Source: Modicisalibacter coralii
GTDB taxonomy: Bacteria > Pseudomonadota > Gammaproteobacteria > Pseudomonadales > Halomonadaceae
Direction of reading: 5' to 3'
DNA: 64,000 nt
NCBI RefSeq assembly: GCF_004117855.1
Contig: NZ_QWBW01000008.1
Location: 158,219 to 222,218, forward strand
Part shown: positions 10,860-18,913 of the stretch, one piece after another
Position numbering within the stretch: the first letter of the stretch is position 1
Layout: each line of letters opens with the position of its first letter
Program-made: the position numbers and the translations under genes
The notes under the pieces: model-generated
Seen by the model: only the letters and a program-made list of their open reading frames with translations
Told to the model about the DNA's origin: nothing
Databases searched by the model: none

Positions 10860-11861
10860 ATGACCTTGCGTGTCGCCATCAACGGGTTCGGACGTATCGG
10901 TCGCAACGTGCTGCGGGCGCTGTATGAGAACGGCTATCGGGATCGCATCCAGGTGGTCGCCATCAACGATCTGGGCGATCCGGCGCTCAACGCCCATCTG
11001 CTCAAGCATGATAGCGTGCATGGCCGTTTCTCTCCGGAAGTGGGCCACGACGACGAATCGCTGAGCGTGGGCGAGGACCGCATCGCCACCTTCGCCCAGC
11101 GCGATCCCGCGCAACTGCCCTGGGCGTCGCTCGAGATCGATCTGGTCATGGAGTGCACCGGGCTGTTCACCAAGCGCGAGGCCGCCGCCAAGCATCTGCA
11201 GGCCGGCGCGCAGCGGGTGTTGATCTCGGCGCCCAGCCCGGATGCCGATGCCACCGTGGTCTATGGGGTCAACGACGATGTGCTGACCGGCGAGCATCGG
11301 GTGGTCTCCAATGCCTCGTGCACCACCAACTGCCTGGCGCCGGTGGCCAAGGTGCTCAACGATGCGGTGGGTATCGAAAACGGCCTGATGACCACCGTGC
11401 ATGCCTACACCAACGACCAGAATCTCTCGGACGTCTATCACAAGGATCCGTACCGGGCGCGCAGCGCCACGCAGTCGATGATTCCCACCAAGACCGGCGC
11501 CGCGGCGGCGGTGGGGCTGGTGCTGCCGGAACTCGACGGCAAGCTCGACGGGCTGGCGGTGCGCATTCCGGTGATCAACGTCTCGCTGGTCGATCTGACC
11601 TTCACCGCCGGTCGCGACACGTCCAAGGAAGAGATCAACCGGTTGATGGAGCAGGCGGCCGCCGACTCGTCGGTGCTGGCGGTCAACGCCCAGCCGCTGG
11701 TGTCGATCGACTTCAATCACGACCCCAACTCGTCCACCTTCGACGCCAACCACACCCGCGTCAACGGGCGCCTGGTCAAGGTGATGGCGTGGTACGACAA
11801 CGAGTGGGGCTTCTCCAACCGCATGCTGGACACCGCCCTGGCGATGCAGGCCGCCGCCTGA
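10860..11861 (+). CDS. gap: Type I glyceraldehyde-3-phosphate dehydrogenase
   Basis: Oxidises glyceraldehyde-3-phosphate to 1,3-bisphosphoglycerate with NAD(P). The 333 residues match the family length. GFGRIGR (residues 9-15) is the dinucleotide fold; the GAPDH active-site motif [10 protein letters not shown] puts the catalytic Cys at residue 154; the catalytic-His region is [13 protein letters not shown], and substrate-binding [15 protein letters not shown] follows. The ATG at 10860 is set by AAGGAGG (10848-10854), five bases upstream; a longer frame from 10812 has no support. Placement opposite edd, rather than in a pgk operon, marks it as the isozyme tied to Entner-Doudoroff sugar use. 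A strong terminator follows at 11981. Confidence 0.96.
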   Translation: MTLRVAINGFGRIGRNVLRALYENGYRDRIQVVAINDLGDPALNAHLLKHDSVHGRFSPEVGHDDESLSVGEDRIATFAQRDPAQLPWASLEIDLVMECTGLFTKREAAAKHLQAGAQRVLISAPSPDADATVVYGVNDDVLTGEHRVVSNASCTTNCLAPVAKVLNDAVGIENGLMTTVHAYTNDQNLSDVYHKDPYRARSATQSMIPTKTGAAAAVGLVLPELDGKLDGLAVRIPVINVSLVDLTFTAGRDTSKEEINRLMEQAAADSSVLAVNAQPLVSIDFNHDPNSSTFDANHTRVNGRLVKVMAWYDNEWGFSNRMLDTALAMQAAA

Positions 11862-11980
11862 GGGGTGTCCCACCGGGTGTGGTGGCGCGCCGGTGAAAAC
11901 GCTTCGCGCACTCACGGCTCCGCACGGAATGTTGCGCCGCCGCGCCGCCACCTTCCATGACTTGAGCTAGCGAGTGCTTG

Positions 11981-12004
11981 GGGTGCCTTTGGGCACCCTT
12001 TTTT
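11981..12004 (+). terminator. Rho-independent terminator of gap
   Basis: GGGTGCC (11981-11987), loop TTTG, GGCACCC (11992-11998), then six T (11999-12004). A textbook intrinsic terminator about 120 bases after the gap stop. The rest of the gene-free stretch (12005-12222) shows no convincing coding sequence or structured RNA. Confidence 0.9.
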
Positions 12005-12222
12005 CTTGCGCTGTCTCATGCTTTCGGCGGATTGCGGGGCGGCTTTCTTCAGCAGTGGTCGGCACAGCTGCTAGGCTTTTCTCGATCCATGGGCGCAAGA
12101 ACCACCCCGACGACCACGCGTCTTTGCTGATACACTTGGGTCGGAAGCTTCCATTCACCCGGCGGAAGGCGGTGGGCGTGTGCCCGGTACCGTCTCGGCC
12201 ATGACGACTGTGTACCAGGACC

Positions 12223-12576
12223 ATGCGTGACAGTGTTGCCCAGGCCCACCTGCTGATCGGTGCGACGCTGCGGGATCCGCAGCGCCAGCGCGAGGGGCGT
12301 GTCGTGGGCGTGGATCAGACCCGCGACGTACCGGCATTGTGGCTGGTATGGAGCGACCAGTCGAGGGCCGAGCGCGTGACCCTCAGCCGGTCCGAGTTGA
12401 GCCGCCTGGTCGAGGGCTGTGCTCCCCAGCAGCGCGCGGCTCCGGCGATCGATGACGATGGCGGGCGGCGTGCGAACGTCGCTGCCGGCGCCGACCGCGT
12501 GCGCCGTTCGAGGTCCGAGGTGCGGGGCGGGGCGTCCCCGGCCGCGGTGGCCTTGAAACGTACCGGCGGTGAGTGA
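12223..12576 (+). CDS. Small hypothetical protein upstream of the diguanylate cyclase
   Basis: I do not recognise this 117-residue product. The first 66 residues look like a real small domain with mixed hydrophobic and charged positions (HLLIGATLRDPQRQREGRVV, then DVPALWLVWSD) and the GC-rich third positions typical of this genome. The rest is low-complexity and rich in Arg, Ala and Gly, likely disordered. It has no signal peptide or membrane segment. The Shine-Dalgarno is weak (CAGGACC). The stop is 63 bases before the likely start of the diguanylate cyclase gene on the same strand, so the two may be co-transcribed. A spurious frame cannot be excluded. Confidence 0.5.
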   Translation: MRDSVAQAHLLIGATLRDPQRQREGRVVGVDQTRDVPALWLVWSDQSRAERVTLSRSELSRLVEGCAPQQRAAPAIDDDGGRRANVAAGADRVRRSRSEVRGGASPAAVALKRTGGE

Positions 12577-12639
12577 CCGGCCACGCGGAGCGTGCGCCCC
12601 GGCGGTGTCCAGGGAATCGGAAGAGGGGGGACGGTGTGC

Positions 12640-14331
12640 ATGGTGGCATCGCCGTTACAGTTGTTGCCGCGGTTCATGGACGCGATGCTGGGGGCATCGC
12701 CCGCCGTCGTCTATGCGACCGATCCGGGGTGGTGGCAGGGGCGCCTGCACTACCTGGGAGTCAACGTCGCCGAGCTGTGCGGTATCGAGCGCGAGGCGCT
12801 GCGCGAGTGCCCCCAGCGCTGGCTGGAGTGCATCGACGCCAGTTGTCGTGAATCGCTGTTCGCGCAGCTCGAGACGGCCCGTCACGACGGCACTTCCCGC
12901 CTTTGCCTGCAGTACGCCGTGTTCCATCTCGACGGCACTCGTCATCACCTGCAGGACGACATCGTCCTGCATCGCGGCACCGACGGCGAGCTGGTCGAGC
13001 TGGTCGGCTCGCTGGTCGACGTCACCGAGCGTCAGACGCTGCTGGAGCGCTTCGAGAAGCTCAGCGAGCAGCTTCCCGGCACCCTCTATCAGTGCCGGCT
13101 GGCCCCCGACGGACGCCTCGACTTTCCCTTCGTCAGCGCCGGTATCCGGCGCCTCTTCGGCCTTGCCCCGGAGACCGTGATGGGGCGGGCCTCGGTGGCA
13201 CTGGAACGGGTCCATTCCGAGGACGGCGAGGGGCTGTGGCGCAGCATCCTGCGCAGCGCACGGCGCCTCAGCGTGTGGCGTCACGAGTTCCGCTACCACC
13301 ATCCCGATGGCTACCAGCTGTGGGTGCATGGCCAGGCCAAGCCGGAAAGACAGCCGGATGGCAGCATTCTCTGGCATGGCTTCTGTGAAGACGTCACCCT
13401 GCGCCGACAGGCACAATTGGCACTCGCCGAGAACGAGCGGCGCTATCGCTTCATCGTCGAGAACGTCAGCGACCTGATCCTGTTGCTCGATGCCGATGGG
13501 CTGTGCCGCTTCGCCTCGCCCTCGGTCGGCCGGATTCTCGGCCATGCGCCCCAGGATCTGCAGCTGCGCCCGATGATCGAACTGCTGCCGCCGGACGACG
13601 CGTCGCGTGTCCAGCGGCACATTCACGAAACCGCGCGGATGGGCAGCAACCTGCGTCTCGAGCTTCGCGCGCGTCACGCCCAGGGGCACTACGTATGGCT
13701 GGAGACGGCCTGTTCGCCCTATGTCAGCCCGCTCAATGGTCGTTACGAGTGGATCCTCGCGGTGGGGCGCGACGTCACCGACCGCAAGCTGCGCGAGATG
13801 AAGCTGCACGAGCTGTCGACCATCGACAGCCTCACCGGCGCCCTCAATCGCGGCGCCTTCCTGGGGTGTCTGCGCAGCGCGCTGGAGGCAGCCGATCCCT
13901 CGGCCGCGCGATCCTCGCTGGTGATCTTCGATATCGACCACTTCAAGGCCATCAACGATACTTGGGGGCACGCCGCCGGTGATCTGGTGCTCGCCAGCCT
14001 CGGCGAGATCTGCCGCAGCACGCTGCGTGCCCACGACATCTTCGGGCGCATCGGCGGTGAGGAGTTCGCCCTGGTGCTGGTCTCGCAGCCGCTTCAGGAG
14101 GCCATCGGGCTCGCCGAGCGACTGCGCGGGAAGTTCGAGAACGTGCTGGTCGAGTTCCACGGCGAATGGCTCAACTTCACGGTCAGTTTCGGTGTCGCCG
14201 AACGCCGCGACGACGAGCCCATCGAGGATCTCATGCACCGGGCCGACATGGGCCTCTATGCCGCCAAGCGGCACGGCCGCAACCGGGTCCATCGGGCGCC
14301 GGGCGAGCCGACGGACGACAAGACGCCGTGA
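12640..14331 (+). CDS. Diguanylate cyclase with three PAS domains (PAS-PAS-PAS-GGDEF)
   Basis: Predicted to make c-di-GMP from two GTP. The protein is soluble, 563 residues, with no signal peptide or membrane helix. Three PAS-type sensor modules are visible: about residues 8-130 (ending LVGSLVDVTERQ), 135-260 (ending HGFCEDVTLRRQ) and 265-390 (starting ERRYRFIVENVSDLILLLD, ending AVGRDVTDRKLRE). The GGDEF domain follows (about 395-555), with LSTIDSLTGALNRGAF, FDIDHFKAINDTWGH and an intact active site GGEEF at 472-476. R463-A-H-D466, five residues before GGEEF, is an inhibitory I-site, so product feedback is expected. I take ATG 12640; GTG 12634, in frame and nearer to the purine run GAGGGGGGA, is an alternative. 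Confidence 0.88.
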   Translation: MVASPLQLLPRFMDAMLGASPAVVYATDPGWWQGRLHYLGVNVAELCGIEREALRECPQRWLECIDASCRESLFAQLETARHDGTSRLCLQYAVFHLDGTRHHLQDDIVLHRGTDGELVELVGSLVDVTERQTLLERFEKLSEQLPGTLYQCRLAPDGRLDFPFVSAGIRRLFGLAPETVMGRASVALERVHSEDGEGLWRSILRSARRLSVWRHEFRYHHPDGYQLWVHGQAKPERQPDGSILWHGFCEDVTLRRQAQLALAENERRYRFIVENVSDLILLLDADGLCRFASPSVGRILGHAPQDLQLRPMIELLPPDDASRVQRHIHETARMGSNLRLELRARHAQGHYVWLETACSPYVSPLNGRYEWILAVGRDVTDRKLREMKLHELSTIDSLTGALNRGAFLGCLRSALEAADPSAARSSLVIFDIDHFKAINDTWGHAAGDLVLASLGEICRSTLRAHDIFGRIGGEEFALVLVSQPLQEAIGLAERLRGKFENVLVEFHGEWLNFTVSFGVAERRDDEPIEDLMHRADMGLYAAKRHGRNRVHRAPGEPTDDKTP

Positions 14332-14378
14332 CGCGCACGCACGGCCACCGCGCCACGACCACGAAACAAGGAGAAACC

Positions 14379-15227
14379 ATGCGCACCCTGCTCAAGCTGC
14401 TGTGTCTGCTACCCGTCCTGCTGATCCTTTCGCCGGCTCAGGCCCAGGAGGAGGGCAAGGCGGACACCTCGCCGGTGACCATCGCCCAGGGCCCGCGGGT
14501 CGTCGGCGAACCGTTCACGTATTCCACCGGCGGCCAGACCTACCAGGGCTACCTGGCACGCAACGTCGCCGACGACGAGCCCCGCCCGGCGGTGCTGATC
14601 GTCCACGAATGGTGGGGGCTCAACGACTACGCCAGGGCGCGCGCCGACCAGTTGGCGGCACTGGGCTTCGTGGCGTTGGCCGTCGACATGTACGGCAACG
14701 GCGAGACCACCACCCACCCCGACGAGGCCGGCCAGTTCGCCAGCCGGGTGATGCAGGACTGGCCCACCGCCCGCGCCAGCCTCGAGGCGGCGATGGCCAA
14801 GCTCAGTCAGAATCCGGCGGTCCGCGGCGACCGCATGGCGGCGATCGGTTACTGCTTCGGCGGGGGCGTGGTGATGAACATGGCGCTCGCCGGGATGCCC
14901 ATCAAGGCGGCCATCAGCTTTCACGGCAGTCCCACCCGGGCGGTGACCAACCCGCAGCCCTTCGACGGCGTGGTGCAGATCCACAACGGTGCCGACGATC
15001 CGCTGGTCAAGCGTGACGATCTCAAGGCAATGGCGCGCACGCTCAAGGCCCAGGGCGCCAAGGTCAAGGTGGTCAACTACCCCCACGCCAAGCACGCCTT
15101 CACCAATCCCCACGCCGATGCTCTCGGCGCCGAGGACGACCTGCCGCTGGCCTACAACGCCGCTGCCGATGCCGCCTCCTGGCAGACCGCGCTGCTGGCG
15201 CTCGACAAGACCCTCAACGGCGACTGA
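14379..15227 (+). CDS. Exported dienelactone hydrolase-family protein
   Basis: A 282-residue alpha/beta hydrolase with an N-terminal signal peptide (MRTLLKLLCLLPVLLILSPAQAQ, cleavage after AQA expected), so it should act in the periplasm. Dienelactone hydrolase marks: VLIVHEWWGLNDYARARAD near the start of the fold, GYCFGGGV (nucleophile Cys in place of Ser, as in true dienelactone hydrolases), an acid in HNGADDPLV, and the catalytic His in YPHAKHAFTNP. AAGGAGA (14368-14374) fixes the start; the longer frame upstream overlaps the diguanylate cyclase gene. The stop of the cyclase is 47 bases away on the same strand, so co-transcription is possible. The substrate is unknown. Confidence 0.85.
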   Translation: MRTLLKLLCLLPVLLILSPAQAQEEGKADTSPVTIAQGPRVVGEPFTYSTGGQTYQGYLARNVADDEPRPAVLIVHEWWGLNDYARARADQLAALGFVALAVDMYGNGETTTHPDEAGQFASRVMQDWPTARASLEAAMAKLSQNPAVRGDRMAAIGYCFGGGVVMNMALAGMPIKAAISFHGSPTRAVTNPQPFDGVVQIHNGADDPLVKRDDLKAMARTLKAQGAKVKVVNYPHAKHAFTNPHADALGAEDDLPLAYNAAADAASWQTALLALDKTLNGD

Positions 15228-15307
15228 GCCTGGCCGGCCCGGGTTCCCGGGTCGGTTCCGGACAACCCCGTCGTTCGGCCGCCGTCGCCGGGCGTCGCAA
15301 TACCTTT

Positions 15308-15337
15308 CCGGGGGCCGGCCTCCCGGGGGCCGGCCTC
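15308..15337. repeat. Two tandem copies of a 15-bp GC-rich unit
   Basis: CCGGGGGCCGGCCTC occurs twice back to back (15308-15322 and 15323-15337). Each unit contains GGCCGGCC, a self-complementary core, so the pair can form hairpins. It lies in the gene-free stretch after the dienelactone hydrolase gene; I see no gene in 15228-15648 apart from this and the MITE-like element. Confidence 0.7.
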
Positions 15338-15439
15338 CGAGGGCAATCCGCACCAAGCGTGCGGACTGCCCATGGCGTCGCTTCCCCGGGGAACGCGTTG
15401 GGCACGGTTCTCGACCGGGGCGCATGGCGATACCCTATC

Positions 15440-15581
15440 GGAAGCTCTGAACAAATAGGCGAGCGGGATGAAGCGCAAGGCGCCCGGCGCACAGGAACCG
15501 CAGCATATGGGTTATATGTGAGGATTCCGAGCACCGCGCAACGCAGCGATTCGCCCGTGTAGGCATTTGTGCAGTGTTTCC
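15440..15581 (+). repeat. MITE-like element, copy 1 (142 bp)
   Basis: The element begins GGAAGCTCTGAACAAAT and ends ATTTGTGCAGTGTTTCC; read as inverted ends these match at 14 of 17 positions. The interior is shared almost base for base with the copy at 16794-16980: AACAAATAGGCGAGCGGGAT, then CGCACAGGAACCGCAGCATA, then TATATGTGAGGATTCCGA, then GCACCGCGCAACGCAGCG. This copy lacks three segments of about 15-20 bp found in copy 2. It contains no coding sequence. Terminal inverted repeats, lack of a gene and repetition point to a non-autonomous transposable element. No clear target-site duplication is seen. Confidence 0.75.
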
Positions 15582-15648
15582 CACCCACGCGATCGCGATG
15601 GGCATAGGCTGCCCTTTGCCGCGACGAACGCCACAGGGAGAGCGAGAC

Positions 15649-16812
15649 ATGCGCTTTGCGATCGAGACGCTGAACGCCGTCGAGGCGCTGCCGGCAACGG
15701 CCTGGAATGCGCTGGTGCCGGCCGATCAGCCGTTTCTGCGCCACGAGTTCCTGCATGCCCTGGAGGCGAGCGGTGCGGTGTCGCCCGCCAGCGGCTGGAC
15801 GCCGCGGCATCTCGCGGTGCGTCTCGACGGGGTGCTGGTGGCATTGCTGCCCCGTTATCTCAAGGATCACTCCTTCGGCGAATATGTCTTCGACTGGGCC
15901 TGGGCGGACGCCTGGGAACGTGCCGGGGGCGACTATTACCCCAAGGGGCTGACGGCGGTGCCCTTCACCCCGGTGCCCGGCGCGCGGCTGCTGATGGGGG
16001 ATGGCGCGGCGCGGCGCGAGGTGATGGCGGCGCTTGGCGAGCATTGCTGTGACGCGACGCTGTCGAGCTGGCACCTGCTGTTCGCCGAGGACGCCGAGAT
16101 CGACGACTGGCTGGCGGTGCGGCCCGAGCTGCTGGAGCGGGCCGCGGTGCAGTTCCAGTGGCGCGATGCGGGGTTCGGCGACTTCGCGGGCTTTCTCGCC
16201 GCGATGAGCGCCAAGCGCCGCAAGGAGGTGCGCCGCGAGCGGCGCCGGGTCGCCGAACAGGGCCTCGAGCTGGTGCGCCTGGAGGGCGAGGCGATCGATG
16301 CCGCGGCCCTCGAGCACTTCTACCGCTGTTACCGGATCACCTATTACGAGCGCGGCCAGCAGCCCTACCTGTCGCTGGATTTCTTCCGCCGCCTGCGCGA
16401 GACGATGCCCGAGGCGCTGCTGCTGGTCCAGGCGTGGCACGGCGCGCGGCCGGTGGCCGCCGCGCTCTGCCTGCAGGGCAGCGAGACCCTCTACGGGCGT
16501 TACTGGGGCAGCGAGGTCGAGGCCGACTGCCTGCACTTCGAGGCCTGCTACTACCAGGGCATCGAGCATTGCCTGGCGAAGGGGCTGACGCGTTTCGATC
16601 CGGGCACCCAGGGCGAACACAAGCTGAGCCGCGGTTTCGCGCCGCGCCGGCTGCGCTCGCTGCACTTCATCGCCCACCGGGGCTTTCGTGACGCGGTGGC
16701 GCGCTTCTGCGCGGAGGAGCGCGAGCACGTCGCGGCCTATGCGCGTCACGCCGAGACACGGCTGCCGTTTCGTCGCGACCACGATGCCGCTGGGGAAGCG
16801 CTGAACAAATAG
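15649..16812 (+). CDS. FemAB-like GNAT-fold acyltransferase (peptidogalycan biosynthesis/recognition family)
   Basis: A 387-residue cytoplasmic protein of the FemAB-like family (formerly DUF482), relatives of GNAT and peptidyltransferases; the acceptor is not known. Visible features include WNALVPADQPFLRHEFLHALEASGAV near the N-terminus, the FDWAWADAWERAGGDYYPKG segment, a basic helix KRRKEVRRERRR (about 190-201), YGRYWGSEVEADCLHFEACYYQGIEHCL and the conserved FDPGTQGEHKLSRGF near the C-terminus. The start at 15649 follows a purine-rich GGGAGAGCGAGA; the frame from 15574 starts inside the upstream repeat. The gene's last codons (GEALNK-stop) come from the left end of repeat copy 2, so the natural C-terminus may have been changed by that insertion. 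Confidence 0.85.
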   Translation: MRFAIETLNAVEALPATAWNALVPADQPFLRHEFLHALEASGAVSPASGWTPRHLAVRLDGVLVALLPRYLKDHSFGEYVFDWAWADAWERAGGDYYPKGLTAVPFTPVPGARLLMGDGAARREVMAALGEHCCDATLSSWHLLFAEDAEIDDWLAVRPELLERAAVQFQWRDAGFGDFAGFLAAMSAKRRKEVRRERRRVAEQGLELVRLEGEAIDAAALEHFYRCYRITYYERGQQPYLSLDFFRRLRETMPEALLLVQAWHGARPVAAALCLQGSETLYGRYWGSEVEADCLHFEACYYQGIEHCLAKGLTRFDPGTQGEHKLSRGFAPRRLRSLHFIAHRGFRDAVARFCAEEREHVAAYARHAETRLPFRRDHDAAGEALNK

Positions 16813-16980
16813 GCGAGCGGGATGAAGCGGGCGTCGCCACGCCGCAAGGCGCCCGGCGCACAGGAACCGCAGCATATGGGGTATATGTGAGGATTCCGAC
16901 CGGGCTGGCGTTCCAGCACCGCGCAACGCAGCGATTCGTCGGGGACGCCGAGTTCGTGCAGGCATTTGTGCAGTGTTTCC
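16794..16980 (+). repeat. MITE-like element, copy 2 (187 bp), supplying the stop codon of the upstream gene
   Basis: The ends are GGAAGCGCTGAACAAAT (16794-16810) and ATTTGTGCAGTGTTTCC (16964-16980), inverted matches at 14 of 17 positions. It shares its interior with the copy at 15440-15581 but carries three extra short blocks; two of these look like small hairpin tips (GGCGTCGCCACGCC and CTGGCGTTCCAG). The interior also has a hairpin, GGAACCGCAGCATAT paired imperfectly with ATATGTGAGGATTCC. The TAG in AACAAATAG ends the acyltransferase gene. The antiporter gene starts 60 bases after its right end. Confidence 0.78.
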
Positions 16981-17040
16981 CTGGCTGAGCGGCGAACGGG
17001 GCGATAGCATGCCCGCAGGGAACGCGAGGACACCGGGACC

Positions 17041-18855
17041 ATGGATTTTCTCTTCGAAGCGGCCGTACTGCTGGGTGCGGCGATCATTGCGGTGCCGCTC
17101 TTCCAGCGGCTGGGACTGGGATCGATCCTCGGTTATCTCGCCGCCGGGCTGATTCTCGGTCCGTCGGTCAGCGGCTTCATCGCCGAACCCGAGACGGTGC
17201 TGCACTTCGCCGAATTCGGCGTGGTGATGCTGCTGTTCATCATCGGCCTCGAACTCGAGCCGGCGCGGTTGTGGCGTCTGCGCAAGCGTCTGCTGGGCCT
17301 GGGCAGCCTGCAGCTGATCGGTTGTGCGGTGCTGCTCACTCCGCTGGGACTGGCCCTCGACCTGCCGATGGATCGCGCCATCCTGCTGGGTCTGATCCTG
17401 GCGCTGTCGTCGACCGCCTTCGCCCTGCAGGTGCTCAACGAACGCCATCAGCTGGCCGCCCCGCACGGCCAGGCGGCGTTCGCCATCCTGCTGTTCCAGG
17501 ATCTGGCGGTGATTCCGTTGCTGGCGCTGCTGCCGCTGTTCGCCGGCGACATCGGCCTCGCCTCCGGCGATACCTGGCTGACCGTGCTGCGCAGCGTGGG
17601 CATGGTGGTCGCGGCGATCGTCGTCGGGCGGCTGGTGTTCCCGCGGGTGCTGGCCTTCGTCGCGCGCAGCGAGGTCCACGAGGTGTTCACCGCCGCGGCG
17701 CTGTTCATGGTGCTGGGCATGGCGCTGGTGATGGACTGGGCGGGGCTGTCGATGGCGCTGGGCGCCTTCCTCGGTGGGGTGATGCTCGCCGATACCGTCT
17801 ATCGCCACGAGCTCGAGGCCAATATCGAGCCGTTCAAGGGGCTGTTGCTGGGACTGTTCTTCATCGCCGTGGGCATGTCGGTGGACCTGTCGCTGGTCTT
17901 CCACAACCTGCCGTGGGTGCTGGCCATCACCGCCGGCCTGGTGATCGGCAAGCTGGTGGTGATCGGCCTGGTGGGGCTCGCCGCCCGGCTGCCGCGAGCC
18001 GAGGTACCACGCCTGGCGGCGGTCATCGCCCAGGGCGGGGAGTTCGATTTCGTGCTGCTCACCGCCGCGGTGAGCGCCGGGGTCTTCGAGGCCCGTATCG
18101 CCAGCCTGTGCATCGCCGCGGTGACGCTGTCGATGGCGCTGACGCCGTTTCTCTACCAGGCCGGGGAGCGCCTGGGGGCGCGCTTCAGGGACAAGCGTCC
18201 CTACGACGGCGATTTCGGCGATTCGTCGCCGCCGGTGTTGATCGCCGGGCTGGGGCGCTTCGGCCAGATGGTCGCGCGGGTGCTCAAGAGCCAGGACATC
18301 CTGTTCACCGCCCTCGATCCCAACATCCGTCAGGTCGAGTTCATCCGCCGCTTCGGTTCGCAGATCTACTACGCCGACGCCTCGCGCCTGGATCTGTTGC
18401 GGGCCGCCGGCGCCGAGCGTGCCCAACTGCTGGTGGTCGCCGTCGACGATGCCGAGACCGCGTCGCGGATCGTTCGTCAGTCGCGGGCGCATTTCCCCGA
18501 ACTCAAGATTCTCGCCCGCGCCCGCAATCGCCATCACGCCTGGGAGCTGATGGAGATGGGTGTCGACGTGGTGGTTCGCGAGACCTTCGCGGCGAGCATG
18601 GAGATGAGTCTCGAAGTCCTCAAGGGTCTGGGTTACCCGAGCTCCAACGCCATGGACGCGGTACGCACCTTCCGCGACTTCGACGTGCAGCTGTTCCACG
18701 ATTCCTACGCGCATCGTCACGACGAGGAGGCGCTGGTCGCCAACGACCGGGCGGCAATGGCGGAGCTGCGCTCGCTGTTCCAGAAGGAGTTGAGCGGGCG
18801 AACGCCGCGCGATGCCACGCCCGGTGTCGCGCGCAGCGAGCCCGAGGCCAGCTGA
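17041..18855 (+). CDS. KefC-like monovalent cation:proton antiporter (CPA2) with TrkA-N domain
   Basis: A 604-residue inner-membrane K+/H+ antiporter-like protein. Residues 1-380 form about 12-13 membrane helices of the Na+/H+ exchanger fold (start MDFLFEAAVLLGAAIIAVPL; LFQDLAVIPLLALLPLF; MALGAFLGGVMLADTVYRHELEANIEPFKGLLLGLFFIAVGMSVD). Residues about 400-520 are a TrkA-N Rossmann domain with the nucleotide loop GLGRFGQ and the acid end of beta-2 (LDPN); the tail includes RSLFQKELSG. HELEANIEPFKGLLLGLFF is the KefB/KefC segment that in E. coli lies at the glutathione-regulated interface. No ancillary kefF/kefG gene is adjacent. Expected role: glutathione-gated K+ efflux during electrophile stress (family knowledge). 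Confidence 0.9.
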   Translation: MDFLFEAAVLLGAAIIAVPLFQRLGLGSILGYLAAGLILGPSVSGFIAEPETVLHFAEFGVVMLLFIIGLELEPARLWRLRKRLLGLGSLQLIGCAVLLTPLGLALDLPMDRAILLGLILALSSTAFALQVLNERHQLAAPHGQAAFAILLFQDLAVIPLLALLPLFAGDIGLASGDTWLTVLRSVGMVVAAIVVGRLVFPRVLAFVARSEVHEVFTAAALFMVLGMALVMDWAGLSMALGAFLGGVMLADTVYRHELEANIEPFKGLLLGLFFIAVGMSVDLSLVFHNLPWVLAITAGLVIGKLVVIGLVGLAARLPRAEVPRLAAVIAQGGEFDFVLLTAAVSAGVFEARIASLCIAAVTLSMALTPFLYQAGERLGARFRDKRPYDGDFGDSSPPVLIAGLGRFGQMVARVLKSQDILFTALDPNIRQVEFIRRFGSQIYYADASRLDLLRAAGAERAQLLVVAVDDAETASRIVRQSRAHFPELKILARARNRHHAWELMEMGVDVVVRETFAASMEMSLEVLKGLGYPSSNAMDAVRTFRDFDVQLFHDSYAHRHDEEALVANDRAAMAELRSLFQKELSGRTPRDATPGVARSEPEAS

Positions 18856-18913
18856 CGCCGATCACCCGAGGCGACTATCTGAAGCCACATACCTGACAGA
18901 GAGGGAGGCGCGG

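Noticed and set aside
11967..12224. Small minus-strand frames in the gap between the gap terminator and the gene at 12223
   Set aside because: They run through the terminator hairpin and have no plausible start or conserved feature.
15440..16980. The paired repeats as a CRISPR array or as ends of a full insertion sequence
   Set aside because: Only two units over 1.3 kb apart, no spacers, no cas gene and no transposase between or beside them; the gene between is a FemAB-like transferase.
15214..18720. An 1168-codon minus-strand open frame over the repeat pair, the acyltransferase and the antiporter
   Set aside because: Composition is typical antisense shadow (His/Gln/Arg-rich), with no recognisable domain; the plus-strand genes have strong motifs.
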